A stretch of 64,000 bases of DNA from Agroathelia rolfsii (Eukaryota > Basidiomycota > Agaricomycetes > Amylocorticiales > Amylocorticiaceae), in assembly GCA_018343915.1 (NCBI GenBank), contig JABRWF010000002.1, positions 1,612,001 through 1,676,000 of the forward strand. Reading direction: 5' to 3'. Position numbers and translations under genes: made by a program. Shown here piece by piece: positions 1 to 12,836 of the stretch (the first letter of the stretch is position 1; every line of letters begins with the position of its first letter). The notes beneath the pieces are model-generated. The model worked only from the letters and a program-made list of their open reading frames with translations, made no database searches and was not told the DNA's origin.

Positions 1-2
1 AT

Positions 3-876
3 GGACCGCGGCCTCGCCATCACGCAGGCGGTGGTGCACTTTCTGAGGACGATGCTCGACCCCACGGGCACACGTTTTCGCCCACAGATTTGCATGATGG
101 TGGGCCGATGGCGGCGACGCCTCCCCAGAAGCCCATTTTGGACCCGTATTCTTCTTCTTCGTTATCCAACATCACCATCAACGCGCCCAAACCGCTGCCC
201 CAGTCTTCTTCCTCCTCGCACATCTCACCGCCGCGGAGCCCAACGGGCCCTCTGCCGCCGCCGCCGCCACCACCACCACCACCACCAACAGCACAACACA
301 ACAATTTACTGCGGCCGGGCACGTTGACGGATTCGGATACGGTTATCTCGCGTAACACTAGTGGCACCACGGTCACGCGCGCTAGCGATGATTCGGGCGC
401 GACGATCACGCAGCCCGCGTTCCCGTGGTTCACGCAGATGATGCAGGACTACGAAAAAGAGATGAGGGAGAATGCGTCTGCGACACCTCCGCCTCCCCCA
501 CCGCTACCGCCATCAATGTCGCACCAGCAACAGCAAGAGAAGACGAAGGATCAGCAGCAGCAGGAGGTGGGCGGGGGGCAGGGAGGAGCGCTCGGTGCGC
601 TTGCCTCTTATGGTGGGTTGTCGCAAACGTCGGCTCCAGTTACTGCGAAGCCGCCGTCCTCGAGGCCGATTAGGCGCTTGCCGGACCCACAGTCTACGCT
701 TCTATCATCGTCTTTGTCTTCGTCATCGACGAACCTGAACTCGAGCTCGAACTCGTCGACGCTGATAGGGAACAGTTTTATTGGTACTGCAGGCGGTACT
801 GGTGGTACATCTACCATCGCGTTCCCGCCACAGCTGCCGAACAAGGTTAGGAACAACGACGATGACGGCCACGACC

Positions 877-909
<33 letters not shown>

Positions 910-2830
910 GCGATTTGTGGCAAGTCAAGCCGCTCGACACGCCCTCAATCAGCGCTAGGCAGGCTCCGCCACTCTTGCTGGTTGATACAGGTCTGTACCC
1001 AAACCGGCCGGCGCCCCCGCCCCCACACCAACAGCAGCATGACGTGCTCGGTAATAGGTCGGGCTTGCGCCGGAATGCGGACCACCGTAAGAGCAAGTTC
1101 GAGACGGCCGACGAGCGTCCGCCGCCGGAAGACGTGATCAATCAGTTAGAAGACTTCTTCCCGGGCCACGACCTGGATAAACCGGTGATCGAGGCTGCGT
1201 TGGGCGGGTCGTCGCCGACAAATGTGGAACCGCCTGTATCGTTGCCCGCACCGTCGTCATCGTCGTCGGCTTCGAATATGTCGGTATCATCAACCGCATC
1301 GTCGGGGTCGGCATCTGCGACCTTGTTGCCGTCTTCCCATCCATATTCGTCATCCGCGTCTTCATCGACGTTGATGGACAGGGATAGCAAGGAGCGTTCG
1401 CGCGGGAGCCGCATGAAGATGTCGATTCGGCGCGTGGCGAAGGAAGGCCAGAAGCGGATCGATCGCACGTCGCGGTATGAGCCCTCGACGAGCTCGATGA
1501 GCAGTTCCATGTTCCGTAAGCGGAGTACGAAGCTTTGGGGTAGTAAGCTGGAGGAGGTGTGGACGGCCATGGAGCATAAGCCATCCACGTTGGCTGTGCC
1601 GGAGTCGCCATCGGGTGAGCCCAAGCGTGAGTGCTTGTTTTTTTTCGCTCGTGGATGTGTTTATAGGCTTAATAATGTTCCTTGCGTTTTTTTATATATA
1701 AAGCTATTTTCAAATGGGTTAGGGGCGAGCTTATTGGCAAAGGCACTTATGGCCGTGTCTACCTCGCTCTGAACGCGACGACGGGTGAGATGATCGCCGT
1801 GAAACAGGTCGAGATTCCGCGCACGTCGGCGGACAAGGCGGATGGGAAACAAGTCACGGTTGTGGAGGCGCTGAAGTCGGAGAGCGAGACACTCAAGGAT
1901 CTCGACCATCCCAATATTGTTCAATATCTTGGTTTCGAGGAGACGCCACGGTACTTGAGCATGTAAGTCCTGTCTTTCTATGTCTCTTTCCTTTTGCGGG
2001 TCATTGAGTAACTGAATTTTTTTTTTCTCAACAGATTTTTGGAGTATGTTCCCGGTGGATCCGTCGGTAGCTGCCTTCGCAAGTACGGCAAATTCGACGA
2101 AAGCGTCACCAAGTCTTTCACGGCGCAGATCTTGGCCGGCTTGGAGTACCTGCATTCCAGGGGTGTCATCCACCGCGTATGTTGTCTTGTGCAATTTATT
2201 GCTGTTGATCATTCTCCAAATTTTTTTTGTCTATACAGGACCTTAAAGCAGACAACATTCTAGTTGAAGCAACGGGTATATGCAAGATCTCCGACTTTGG
2301 TATCTCGAAGCGGACGGACGATGACAACCAGAACGGACACACGGCCATGCGAGGCTCCGTGTTCTGGATGGCGCCCGAGGTCATTAAGCCTAACGCGGAA
2401 GGATACACCTCCAAGGTCGATATCTGGAGCGTTGGCTGTGTCGTCTTGGAGATGTGGGCGGGAGAACGACCGTGGAGTGAAGATGAGATGATCCCGGTTA
2501 TGGTGAAGGTAATCTTGCATTTTTTTTTTCCCCAACTGCTTGCTGTATCGTTTAATAACTTGGTATTGTGTAGCTGTACACCAGCAAAGCACCACCTCCT
2601 ATACCATCTGGTGTGTTTCTCTCCAACCAGGCCGTGGATTTCCGTAACCTGTGCTTTGCAACGTGAGTTAAACGTGTTGCCCATGGCGCAAGATTGCATC
2701 AATACTGATATATCATAATTTCAGTGATCCCAACGACCGACCGACCGCCGCCATGTTGCGAAGGCACGAATATCTATTCCTTCCCGATGGCTGGACTTTT
2801 ACCTGTTTCAGCTCAGCAATGCATCTATAA
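3..2830 (+). CDS. BCK1: BCK1-type MAP kinase kinase kinase (5' partial)
   Basis: Serine/threonine kinase that, in fungi, relays the Pkc1 cell-wall-integrity signal to a MAPKK. The reading frame is open from position 3, so the start lies outside the window. Exons: <3-1626, 1704-1962, 2035-2176, 2239-2508, 2574-2662, 2725-2830, giving about 829 visible residues. The first ~540 residues are low complexity (poly-Pro, poly-Asp, Ser-rich), as in the regulatory half of BCK1/STE11-class kinases. The kinase domain follows: glycine loop [11 protein letters not shown] lysine, HRDLKADN catalytic loop, DFG, and an APEV motif with [19 protein letters not shown] and the YVPGGSVGS hinge are typical of BCK1 rather than STE11. 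The family is secure; the exact orthologue is inferred, and an STE11-like kinase is the alternative. Confidence 0.88.
255..287 (+). repeat. CCG/CCA triplet run encoding poly-proline
   Basis: Eleven consecutive CCN codons (CCG then CCA) inside the BCK1 N-terminal region. They encode a proline run and are a likely site of length variation. Confidence 0.9.
877..909 (+). repeat. (ATG)11 microsatellite encoding poly-Asp
   Basis: Eleven perfect ATG/GAT triplets, read in frame as an aspartate run within the BCK1 regulatory region. Confidence 0.92.
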
Positions 2831-3492
2831 TCATAAATGCCCGTTATCTATATCAATTTGCCCACTGATATATTTCATGCCTGGATTTCTCCTTCCATTC
2901 ATATATCCCCCTTTTTCCTACACTCACTTCGTGTTGTACACACTCCTCCTATAATGTTCTCTTCATCTTTTTTGCCATCCTCCATATATCCCCCTCCTAC
3001 CCATTTTTTGTTTTCATACATGACATTTTTTGATTCCATGTTTCTTTCTTTGCATCAAACCCCCGTCAAATCTGTCTACAAAATTCATATCCTTTTCTCT
3101 CTAGGTTTACCCCATGTTCGTTATCATTTACATGTCTCTTCATTCTACCATGTTTTTCATTGTCCCATTCTTCCTCTCTCCGTCCTTCCCCCCCCCCTTC
3201 AATTGTATCTCTTCTCAGCCGCAAAGTCAGCTCTGGTTTCACTTTTTTTTCACCCATCACGTGTTTCATTACATATACGTTGTCCATGATACCTCTGAAT
3301 TCATTGTGCACCCATACATGTCTGTTTTGTCGAGTACGAAATATACATTCACGAATTGTGACTGAGCAAATGAGCTGTGATAGTAAGGCCGGCACGGCGG
3401 CTTTCACGTTGACCGGAGCGGCAGCCACTGCCCCACGCTCGGCGTCTCTTCACTCAGCTCTTCAAGTTACTACCTCTGGCCTCAGCTCTGGA
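2831..3492. other. Intergenic, pyrimidine-rich
   Basis: Spacer between the BCK1 stop and the PEX16 start. The plus strand is strongly C/T-rich (runs of C near 3187-3198 and many TTTT tracts), fitting a BCK1 3' UTR followed by a PEX16 promoter. The PEX16 frame stays open upstream to an ATG at 3372, but the family N-terminus fits the ATG at 3493. No other gene seen. Confidence 0.6.
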
Positions 3493-4890
3493 ATGTCCTC
3501 GTCATTGGCATTGTATGAGTCATTCCTTCTGAAGAATGTCTCTACCATATCATCTCTTGAATCTTCTTTGCGCTCTGTGACGTGGTTCCTTCCAGGAAGG
3601 TTCAAGGATGCGGAGCTAGCGTCTGAAGCTCGTTAGTAATGCTCGTGTGCTCTGGCTGCCGCTACATCAGTCATTAATTTCTCCTTTAGTATCTGCATTT
3701 CTCAATGCTATCAGCATGTATCATGACACACTGCTGGCCAGGATAGTTAACAGCGACCCCAAGTTTAAACCGTTGATCCCTACATCTCTCCACTCACGGT
3801 ACACACGAGCATGGTCTGATCGGGACGCGTTCTACAAATGGATCGCGAGGACGCTGGAGCTCATTAGATTCACCGAGCTCTTGCTCGAAATGACACTGCG
3901 CAGGAAGGTTCAGTCAAAAACCAAGTGGAGAGGAATTGTTTTACTCGAGACTGTCAAGTAAGTTACAGCAGTGCATCGTTTCGACATAGCTACCTTGCCT
4001 GGTCTCATGTCAAATGCAGAGCTATGCTTCGTCTTACTCTCTTACGAATCACTCGTCGACCACTGCTATCGCCTCCTGTGCCAGAGAGGGATATCGATCC
4101 CGCAGCCATCCCCGACTCTGCTGCGACCTCTCCAACCCTTGCCCCGTCGTCCCCCTCCATCTCCCCTCCTGCCACTCCTGACCATCTCAAAAACAACCAT
4201 ACACCACTACCGCCCCATCCGCTTATTACTCCTCCGCCACCTTCCCGCGAACCGGATACGTCAATTGAAGATTTCTTACTGCCTAAAGCTCTGACTACAG
4301 CTTCTGTAAAACCACCCCTCTCACTTATCCGCGGTCTTGCTTCACCCAGGGATTGGCTCTCAGAAACATTGTACATTATTCGGCCATTGGTATACGGTGG
4401 GTTCGGACCTCGTTATGACATAGATCATGTCCTAATCCAGAACCTGGGCTGCCCCCTCCAGCCGTTATGCTTTCCAGGGACAAGAAAACCAACCGACCAC
4501 TTGCGACGATTTTGGCTATGGAACTCTTGTCCCGTAGCCTTCGTCGCTCGCCCTCTACGAACGCAAATCTCGAGCGCTCCGAGTACGCTCGCCGAGATCG
4601 TGATATGCTTTGGTATCTCTTCCGGGGTGCCATTTGGCAAGACTGGACAAGGTGCGATGAATGTGCTTCGTTATGATTAATCTCGCTAAAGAAGCCGGTA
4701 CTATCGTAGACCGAAACTCGAATCGTTCACAAACTCTACATCCCGCGTCCCTGGCGTTGGGCTCTTAAGTGCTTTTATACAAGATTGGGTCCCACTCATC
4801 GATGAATATTATTACTGTAAGTCTCTTTATTATCTTATCTTCGTTATATTTCATGGTTAATTGCTTCTTCAAACAGATACTGCGCCTTAG
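3493..4890 (+). CDS. PEX16: Peroxisomal membrane protein PEX16
   Basis: Peroxin needed for early peroxisomal membrane assembly and insertion of peroxisomal membrane proteins. Exons: 3493-3631, 3690-3957, 4020-4396, 4462-4651, 4710-4816, 4877-4890 (364 aa). Conserved blocks in order: YESFLLKNVSTISSLESS, TWFLPGRFKD near the N-terminus, KWIARTLELIRFTELLLEM, SETLYIIRPLVY, ERSEYARRDRDMLWYLFRG, and the C-terminal signature PLIDEYYYYTAP. A Pro/Ser-rich insert of roughly 90 residues separates the N- and C-terminal halves. The start at 3493 puts MSSSLALYE at the N-terminus, matching the family; an in-frame ATG at 3372 would add 40 residues. The last coding exon is only 14 nt. Phase closes across all five introns. 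Confidence 0.93.
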
Positions 4891-5007
4891 CCCTTGTTCG
4901 AATTATGTATCCAATTAATCTATTATTGTTATACCCACATATAGAGAACAAAAATAATCCAAAAATAATCCAAGCATAAGAGCCATCCCTTGCATGATAT
5001 ATCACGT

Positions 5008-8000
5008 TCACCGCATGTCATTGACAAGATCAGATAAAATAGGCCTGCCCTTCAATATGCCCTCTGCCCCGGTCGCCCGTTTGATCCGGGGGCTCTTTCC
5101 CTCAAGGCCATCTTTCTTTACCAACGTATCGTACTCGTCCAGTGATCGTTTCGGTGGACCATCGACCACTTCGAGCGACGGAAACACGCTCGCATGAGCG
5201 GTATCCGCGCTGGGAGGAAGGCGCAGAATCCAGTTCCGAGATTCCATGAGCTCAAAAAACCGGGAAAGGAGCGGTTCCTTGGCCAAGGTCTTGCGTGATC
5301 CGAATATGACGAGCTTTGACCGGGCGCGGGTAAAGGAGACATTAATCCTCCGCCAGTCCTTGACCAGCTCGCCCACCTGACAAGGAGTTTAGAGCCTTGC
5401 ATCTGAAGAAGGAATAATAGCATGAGAGCTTACAATCCCATCCTCGTTTGATCGAACCATTGAGATGATGACACAATCCTTGTCCCTCCCCTGACTGCGG
5501 TCTGCGGTCAAAATCTCGATACCGGGCCTGTTCTCCAGTAGATGGTTGAGTACTTTGATTTGTTGTCGGTACAGCGAAATGATGCCAATTTGGCTGGTGG
5601 ATACTCCAGATTGTAAAAGAGCCTCGGTCAGCTGTTGTACGAGGGTTGCTTCTGTCGTATTCTGCACGAGATCGCCAGCTCGGGACTCCAGAGCTGGTAA
5701 GTCGTCCGTATCAACGAAGACGGCTTTGCAACTGCGTATATGTAGCGTAACATGGGTGAATAATTAAACAGTGCAAGAACTTGGTGGTCATCATACCTCT
5801 CTGCGAGTAAGGTCTCGATCCAGCAGCCATCCGAGCAAGTAACCCCATGGTCCTCATGAGATTGTCTCAAGTAGGATGGGTCGGGTAACCTCAAAACTCT
5901 ATTGCTAACTTCCTCAGACCCCGCACGAAGTTGGTTCTTGTATATGAGCTCGTTGGAAAGTGACATTATGTCATCGTTCATGCGATATTGATGGGTAAGT
6001 GCCACTGTTGCCTCGGGGTATGCTTCAGATAGACGGCGGAAGAGCGATACATCGAGACCTCCTCTACGAGCGGCTGGGACACGGACCTATAAAGCGAGTT
6101 AGAAGAAACTTAATGTGGCAAACAGCCTTAGGATAATGTACCAAAGGTGGTAGTTGATCATGGTCTCCAAATAGTATGAACCGCTCTGCGGAGCGGAGAG
6201 GGCCAATGCATGTTGGTAGGGTGATTTGGGATGCCTCGTCTACTATGCAGTAGTCGAACGTTCGACGAGAGAAAAGGGGGCTACCAGAGATGTTCGTTAA
6301 ATCAAGCTTGTCCGACTACAAAGATGGCATAAACTCACTGATCGATTGACAAGCACGTCGTTGCCACTACGGGAGGCGACATCAGCTGACGCTCAAGTTG
6401 TTCAATGTTTGTCGCTGCATTTCTGGCGCTGAACGTCAGCTTCCGCACGCCGGTATGAACCTGGGATTTCGTATAAGCAATGTATCAAATTGATGGACAG
6501 AAAGTAAATAAATAAAAAATAAATAAAAACCTTGTCAGTGTTCCCCAGACGAAGGATGCCAAACCCACAATCACTTTCAACCAACTTCAATAAAATGTTG
6601 TCGACAGCCGAATGCGTATGGCTAGTCAAGAGAACAGTCTTGCCCATATCCACTAGGATTTGGATGAGGGCCGTGATGACTGTTGTCTTGCCAGTACCTG
6701 GCATGCCAATGACTAAAGAGTAGTCCTCAGTTGCGAGTACCTTTGTAACAGCTTCCCGTTGATTTTCGTTTAGATGCGACACAAACTTCGACGAGGCAAC
6801 ATGGACTGCCAGTTCACTGATGGGGCCAAAACGTGGTTGGATGAGATCAACGATGAGGGATCGTCTGCGTTCATCACCACCAACATAGAACAGCTGGGCA
6901 AGGTTATCACGAATGCGACCCATTCCCGCGGTGAGATCGTCCTTGTCGATGCGGAACACCACATCACCATTTCCCTGATCCTCCGCTCCAACTAAACGAC
7001 GGAGTCTACGAGAAGAGAGCTCATGATCGACGCCGACAACGACAGAGTGAGAAGTTAGCTCTGTGATGAATCCTCGAGCCAGAGCTAGGTGGTTGGGCTC
7101 GACAGAGACTATTACGGCATCGCCAATGGTCATGCTTCCACTGAGCACCGATGAAATGCCACTTTTCTTTATGCGTATGAAACGATAGGTAAACTGGTGG
7201 ATCTTGCCGTTGGACGCTGTATCAATCTCAGCGTCATAGGATGTGTCTAATTCCATGTCGGCAAAGCACCTTCCACTGGTCTCACGTTCGCGAGCACCGA
7301 TCGTCCAGAGTTCCTTTTTGAATCGGATGGTGTCACCCTCCTCGAGGCTGACCAGTCGTTCCCATTTCTTGAAGAAGGCTGTCTGCGAAGGCGTTAAATG
7401 CCCCGTTTTGAGATCGTATAGCTCTGCTATCGGCGACGAATCGTCCGTGACGCCCTCTACGGCCTATGTGTTTTTTTTTTTGTCTTAACATCAGGTATCA
7501 TGGAGGTAAAACGACATTGACAAACCTTACGATAGAGCATGCATGCATCATTGACAAAACACCTCTTGCACAGGCGTTCGTCGTCGATGGTTGCAGGTAG
7601 AACTGGTTCAGAGGATGATGACTGATTTGACGGGTTTGTATCATCTTCTATGGAAAGACGGGCCATCCTTCTCGAGATGTGGTCCGCGAGCCTATTCCTT
7701 AGAAGGATCAAGGCACGCAACTCATTCCTGCTCTGTGGCACGCGAACCACCTCTTCACTTTGTGTATAATACAGCAAGCCCGAGTCAATAGGTGTTTTGT
7801 ACCTCTGTCTCGTGAGAAGAGTGTACAAGAGTGTTTGTGCGCGATGCTCCATTATAGCTAGAGTTCGGCCAGTTTTGATTTCGAAAGGCATAGGTGAAGA
7901 CACCTCGGACTCGGCAGATATATTAGAAGACAAACGAGATGGTTGTGGTACAATTGTTGCCTGCACTGTGGCATCCAGCTTGCCTTTGAGACCATACTGT

Positions 8001-9261
8001 GGCGACCAAATATCTTCTTCAACGTCGAGGAGATCGGTAATAGCAAGCAGTGAATCCGGATTATCATTTGTAGAACGAGTGTCTTTAAGAAGGGCATCAG
8101 GCTATTGCAGATATCAGCCAACTTCCTAAATCTTTAAATATATGTTTCAACTCACAGATGGGATATTTTTCATATAACGTTGTGAGAATGTTTGGACTCC
8201 TTTTGCGCGAGCCTTGACTTCTTCACAAGCTTTATCTACGCCTATTCCGAGCCGGAATAATTCTCCTACATTTCTCCTGGCTATACGCTCAATCTGCTCG
8301 TCAATCGATTTTTCGTCCCAATTTCCTGTCGATAGACAGTTCTGCATCGTCTCATGCAACATGTTTCCCCAGACCAGCGCAGGTGTCACGTCGGATGTCG
8401 AACGGAGTAAAAGAGATAGCATAGGCTTCCTGAGACAATGGGACGCACTCGATAGGGCAGTTGCTGTCAGAAGATGGTCTGGATGGTGAATCAAGTAATT
8501 GGACTTAGAATCAATGACCAAGTGGTACGTGGGGTGGACCGAAGACGAAGAGTTGAAACGCTTGAACTCGCCAACGACATTAATGGTATCGCCTATACAT
8601 GTGTGTTAGAATACAGACGGAGCGGAAAGCGATAGACCAGGTACCAATTTGGACATTAGAAGTGGCCCACTCGCCGTGGAGCTCTACAGAGCGGATCTCT
8701 ACTCCAGGATCAAGCTGTATAGTGAGAATCTGTACATAATATGAGTATACATGCCTTGAAGTTAGCCGTATAATTCGGGGATACCTTGATCCACTGATTA
8801 TCTTGTTGTCTTTCTGAAATGCCCTGTACAATGCAACGAGTGCACGCCTCCACATTGTAATTTGAGCTGGCAGTTACAGCAGGCTAATAGGATAGTATTC
8901 AACAAATAAGAACGTCAATCATAAGCTATTAACAAACAGTATTTGTCCCTTTGACAGGTGATGATAACATGTCATCCCAGTCCCAGTCTTCGGCACCTTC
9001 CACAAGAGCATCAAGATCGTTCTGAGCAAGCGTGTTACGGGGAGTGGCCCGAAGAGATTTCCTAGGAAGCCTCCGTGTTGGTGTCTTTGGACTCGCAGCC
9101 CCCGTAGACTTTCTGACAACAGAAGGCGTATGTATTGATTTGGCTGGGGATTTCAGAGGAGACGACGGAGTTTGGTTGAAGAAATCATCTGTATCTAGAC
9201 CAGACAAAAGCTCGTCCATAAAGGCATTTTCTTCTTCGATGGAAGGTTTTTTAATTGTCAT
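5008..9261 (-). CDS. DNA2: DNA replication ATP-dependent helicase/nuclease DNA2
   Basis: Bifunctional flap nuclease and 5'-3' helicase for Okazaki fragment processing and double-strand-break end resection in the nucleus. Exons on the minus strand: 9261-8938, 8883-8785, 8729-8645, 8592-8156, 8101-7526, 7463-6531, 6460-6339, 6280-6142, 6086-5797, 5731-5434, 5376-5008 (1223 aa, within the family range). The RecB-like nuclease domain has the Fe-S cysteine in CLRKPML and the distal [10 protein letters not shown] cluster, with [10 protein letters not shown] and PFEIKTG catalytic blocks. The SF1 helicase has Walker [10 protein letters not shown] near residue 757, VDEASQ, a DHDQLPP-type motif [18 protein letters not shown] and [10 protein letters not shown]. 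The short N-terminus (about 110 residues) is disordered. Divergent from the MRH4-like gene; the upstream region carries two ACGCGT boxes, as expected for a replication gene. Confidence 0.95.
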
Positions 9262-9623
9262 GTTTGCTTATAGTCGTGATTGAGCTTGTTTAAGTTGCCG
9301 TTGAATGAAGTCGACGCGTTGATGATGATGCAAGTCATGGCGAGCGCGTCTTAAGCAAATGACCGCGATGCGACGCGTCTTACGTAACAATGATTGAATC
9401 CAGTTTCTAGCCAGCCAGTGCATTATAAGATGATAGAACAGACTGATATTGATTGATTATTGGGACCTAAACCTCACTGGCCACCACTCTTCGCTGCTGC
9501 TGCAACAATCCATCCTTGCAGTGTGTCTGGTCTCGCCTTATTGACATTGGGGCAAACTGACAAGTCTTCGATGTGAAATAATTACACGCGCCCCGCGCAA
9601 AATTTTGCTTCCGACCGTGACGG
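9262..9623. promoter_or_regulatory. Bidirectional promoter DNA2 / MRH4-like, with two MCB-type boxes
   Basis: A 362-bp gap between two divergent start codons. Perfect ACGCGT hexamers lie at 9314-9319 and 9373-9378, 53 and 112 bp upstream of the DNA2 ATG. ACGCGT is the core of the MluI cell-cycle box bound by MBF in yeasts and drives G1/S replication genes. That it acts this way here is inferred from the motif and the neighbouring gene. Confidence 0.5.
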
Positions 9624-11548
9624 ATGTCGCTTTTCACTGTGCCAGTCCGGTCTTCTGCGTGTAGAGGTCACTCAAACCTATCACGCCTGCTTATCCACCC
9701 ATGCCCTCCTAGTCGCAACGAACTCACTACTGGTGGTCTTGCACCATATCGACGATGGGTCTCCACCAAGACAAACGGCCCTAAAGCTACAGGAGCCCTG
9801 CAGCTCGAGAAACCAACTTTTGAAAGTGTGGGTGTGCGGGCACCTATCGCTCAGTCATTATATGCTGCATTTCCCAACATAAAAAACCCCACCAGCACAC
9901 AAGGGAAATTTATCAGCGCTATTGGTGCCGGAAAAGATATTCTGTTGAAGGATAGCACAGGGTCTGGCAAGTGAGTAATAGAGAGTTAAGTCTCTAGATG
10001 ATATTCTTACCTTTGACGCGTTCAGGTCCTTTGGAATAATTCTAAGCCTTTTGAGCAAAACACGGTATAGACCCAGAACATCGAGCAAGCATGACCCTAT
10101 CCCCAAACCGTATATAACGTCACTCCTGTTGGTCCCTCACAAAGATTTGGCGTACCAAATGCTGCATTGGATACAACGCATGTTTCAGGCCGCCTCAGCA
10201 CCGGAAGGCAGCGCGCCCCCGTTGGATACCATTGCTCAGGTTCTCGTTCGTAGCTCATCCAAGTTAATGAGCGAACAGCTCACCGTTCTCCGCGAAAATC
10301 CACCGCATATTCTTATTGGTACTCCCAAGGCAGTCTGGCAGGCTGTTCAAGAAGACCCGGGTGCATTCCAGTTGGAAAACCTGTCGACCGTTGTTGTGGA
10401 TGAGGCTGATTACTTGATCGAGTCCATTCCTCGAAAGCACAGTAAACTGGCTCTAGACAAGGTTCGCAAGAAGCTGGATCGCCACCCAAGCCCGACGAAG
10501 CAGTTATTGGATATGATATACACACAGCGCGTTAGTCAAAAGGATGCTTGGGGCGATGAAGGGGATATTTACACGCGTCGTCCCTCGTTGGCCGGGCCTC
10601 AACTTGTCATGTCTAGTGCTACGCTCCGGAACCACCTGAAATTGTATCTCAATCAAAGTGGATGGCTTGAAGGCACTGAGATTGAAACGGTGACTGGATC
10701 TGGCGTGCGCTCAACGGCCAAGTCTGGAAGCAACAAATCCAAAGCTGGTGGTATTCAGCATCATGCACTGCTTGTGTCTGAAGATGGAACTATTGTCAAC
10801 ATCGACGGAGCTCAACCAGCTGCTTCGACGGAGGCTGACGCCACTGCTGCTGTTGAAGACCCATTTGAAAATAATGAGTCAGCCACTGGCAATACTGATA
10901 TCCCATCCGGTATCAGCGAGCGTGTCCAAGAAGGTGAGTAAAATTATCCTTGAAAACTGAAGTCTGTCATGGTTACTAAAATGAAAGCCCCAAAAAGTCT
11001 TCTCCAGAACTCCAAGCCCATTCAATCCTAATTGTATGGAAGCGATAGCAGCCGCCTTTGCACTTGATGTTCCTTCCGTTGCTCTGCTCGTCCTCCCTGC
11101 AGATGCACCAGTCCAACGGGCCATTTACGACTTGCGCCAGCTCGGTGTGGCCGCTGTGGGGTTCGATCTACTGGACACACAACACGGGCAAAGAGACCTA
11201 CTACATGGCTCTTCCGGTTCTACGCGTGACCAACCTATCCTCCTGGTGTCGACATTTGCGACAGTTAGAGGGATCGATTTGCCAGAGCTCACGCACGTAT
11301 TCATGCTCGGCGTACCTGGCGATCGGAGGGTGGACACCTACCTCCATGTTGCGGGCAGAGTCGGACGCTTTGGTCGTGGTGGCCGTGTTATTACTGTGCT
11401 AGAGAAGAGCGATGAAACGCCGGCTGTGCAAGGAGGTAATAAGCAACAGCAGCGACAACAAAGGGATTACAACGACCAGTCTCGTAGGATGGAGATGATT
11501 TATCGGGACTTGGGTATCACACCAACCCATTTCGAGCATTTCGACTGA
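9624..11548 (+). CDS. MRH4: Mitochondrial DEAD-box RNA helicase, MRH4-like
   Basis: Putative ATP-dependent RNA helicase of mitochondria; yeast Mrh4 acts in assembly of the large mitoribosomal subunit. Exons: 9624-9970, 10026-10933, 10998-11548 (601 aa). The first ~45 residues are rich in Arg/Ser with few acids, like a mitochondrial presequence. Motifs in order: GKF(I)SAIGAG with the Q-motif region, Walker A DSTGSGKS (split by intron 1), LLVPHKDLA (Ia), IGTPKAVW (Ib), VVDEAD (II), MSSAT (III), STFATVRGIDLP (V) and HVAGRVGRFGRGG (VI). The third exon joins at an acceptor inside an A-run, which restores the frame. The C-terminal domain has an Ala/Glu-rich insert of about 80 residues after motif III. 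The DEAD-box assignment is secure; orthology to MRH4 is probable. Confidence 0.85.
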
Positions 11549-12836
11549 CAGTGTAATTAGCTTATCCTTTGTAGGAGATCACTCCACCTTTTACGTTACA
11601 TTAATCGTAATTTTTTTTTTTTAAGGATTTAAGGATCCAAGCTGAGAAGCTTGTACAATACCGCTTTGCTTTTCCTGACAGGTAAAATTAATAATGACTG
11701 TGTGCGTACCATGACGACGAGTTTACAAGTTTGGAGTGATTTTTTTTGCTAGTTTACACATGCGCCCCCTATACTTTTATATCAGGATTTCGTCAGTATA
11801 TTCATATTCAGGAAGCAGTACACTGATACCATCACTGGTTCTTGATGAGAAGCATTGAACGCTGGGAAGTATTTCATGCGCAGTTACGGTGCCTCGTGCA
11901 TGCTCAAATCGGGGGGAAATGAAATGAACCGTTGTAGGCAATCATGATTATGTGTTTCATTGAATGTTTATTCGGAAGAAGAAGCTGATCAAGATGTGTA
12001 CTTACTGGAGTAGGATCTGCATGGAATCACATCGCAATGAAGGGCTAAGTGTACACTGCATACATTCACCTTGGGCTACGACTACATTTCTTTCGTTGCA
12101 TGTGAATGGTGGGGTAAGAAGGCCATCTGTGATCATGATTACAAGTAAACGAAGGCGAGATAAGGCGGTGTCTCGGAATAAAAGCGCGCATCGTTCGGAC
12201 TCGTTTGTATTGCCGGTCGATTCCTGCCGAGGGGGACAGTCAAGTAGAGTACGGCGTTCTTCTGCCTTGGTTTGATCTGCTTGCCTGCCAACTGCAGCGA
12301 CGAAACGCCATAAGTGTGCAGGAATATAGCGGCAGAGTCCCGAGACCGGGCTGAGGTCACCCTGGACAATGCACGAAGTCCTTTCTACTTTGGACTTAGT
12401 GTCGATGGTCATAATGCCATCTGCATACCAAGCTAGGGTATGTGTGCGCTTCTGGCGGGGGTTGATGATACATCAATACTTTCCGCGAAGAATTGACAAG
12501 CTGAGCGGTTGGTGAGCTGGCGGCTGACTTGATGCCGTAATGCGGACGGGCATAACGGTTGCATGTGACGAGCTCATATTATCCACTGGCATGCCAATAC
12601 CCCGCCGTAGCCGTACCGTCCCCCGCTCTTTCCGTTTGGCCCCATCGCAGGGCCCTCCTTCCCTCTCTTTCTTCCTTTCCATTAGTTTCCATTCGACCCT
12701 CCTTCGTTTCTTTCCTACTACCAGGGTTTCCTGTTTGTGTGTACTGGTCCCATAGATAACGTGCAGTCACCACAGCCGTCGTTGACGACTGTTGCACCAA
12801 GTCCACCAGGCATTGCATAGTTTCTCATTACATCCA
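11549..12836. other. Intergenic region, no gene recognised
   Basis: A 1.29-kb gap between two genes on the same strand. It holds a T-run near 11610 and a minus-strand open frame of 136 codons (12002-12412) with no recognisable family features. CT-rich sequence at about 12650-12720 probably belongs to the promoter or 5' UTR of the next gene. I could not assemble a convincing spliced gene here. Confidence 0.5.

Noticed and set aside
1142..1624. Minus-strand open frames of about 160 codons opposite BCK1.
   Set aside because: Shadow of the Ser/Asp-rich BCK1 coding exon.
3372..3492. Upstream in-frame ATG (3372) as the PEX16 start.
   Set aside because: The extra 40 residues are low complexity and not family-like; the Met at 3493 gives the conserved N-terminus.
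8730..8784. DNA2 intron with a GTATCC-like donor, considered as a U12-type intron.
   Set aside because: No TCCTTAAC-type branch sequence is visible near the acceptor, so an ordinary intron is more likely.
12002..12412. Minus-strand open frame of 136 codons in the MRH4-like/TM7S3-like gap.
   Set aside because: No recognisable motif, no supporting splice or promoter pattern, and overlapping frames of similar length on the other strand. It may be chance.
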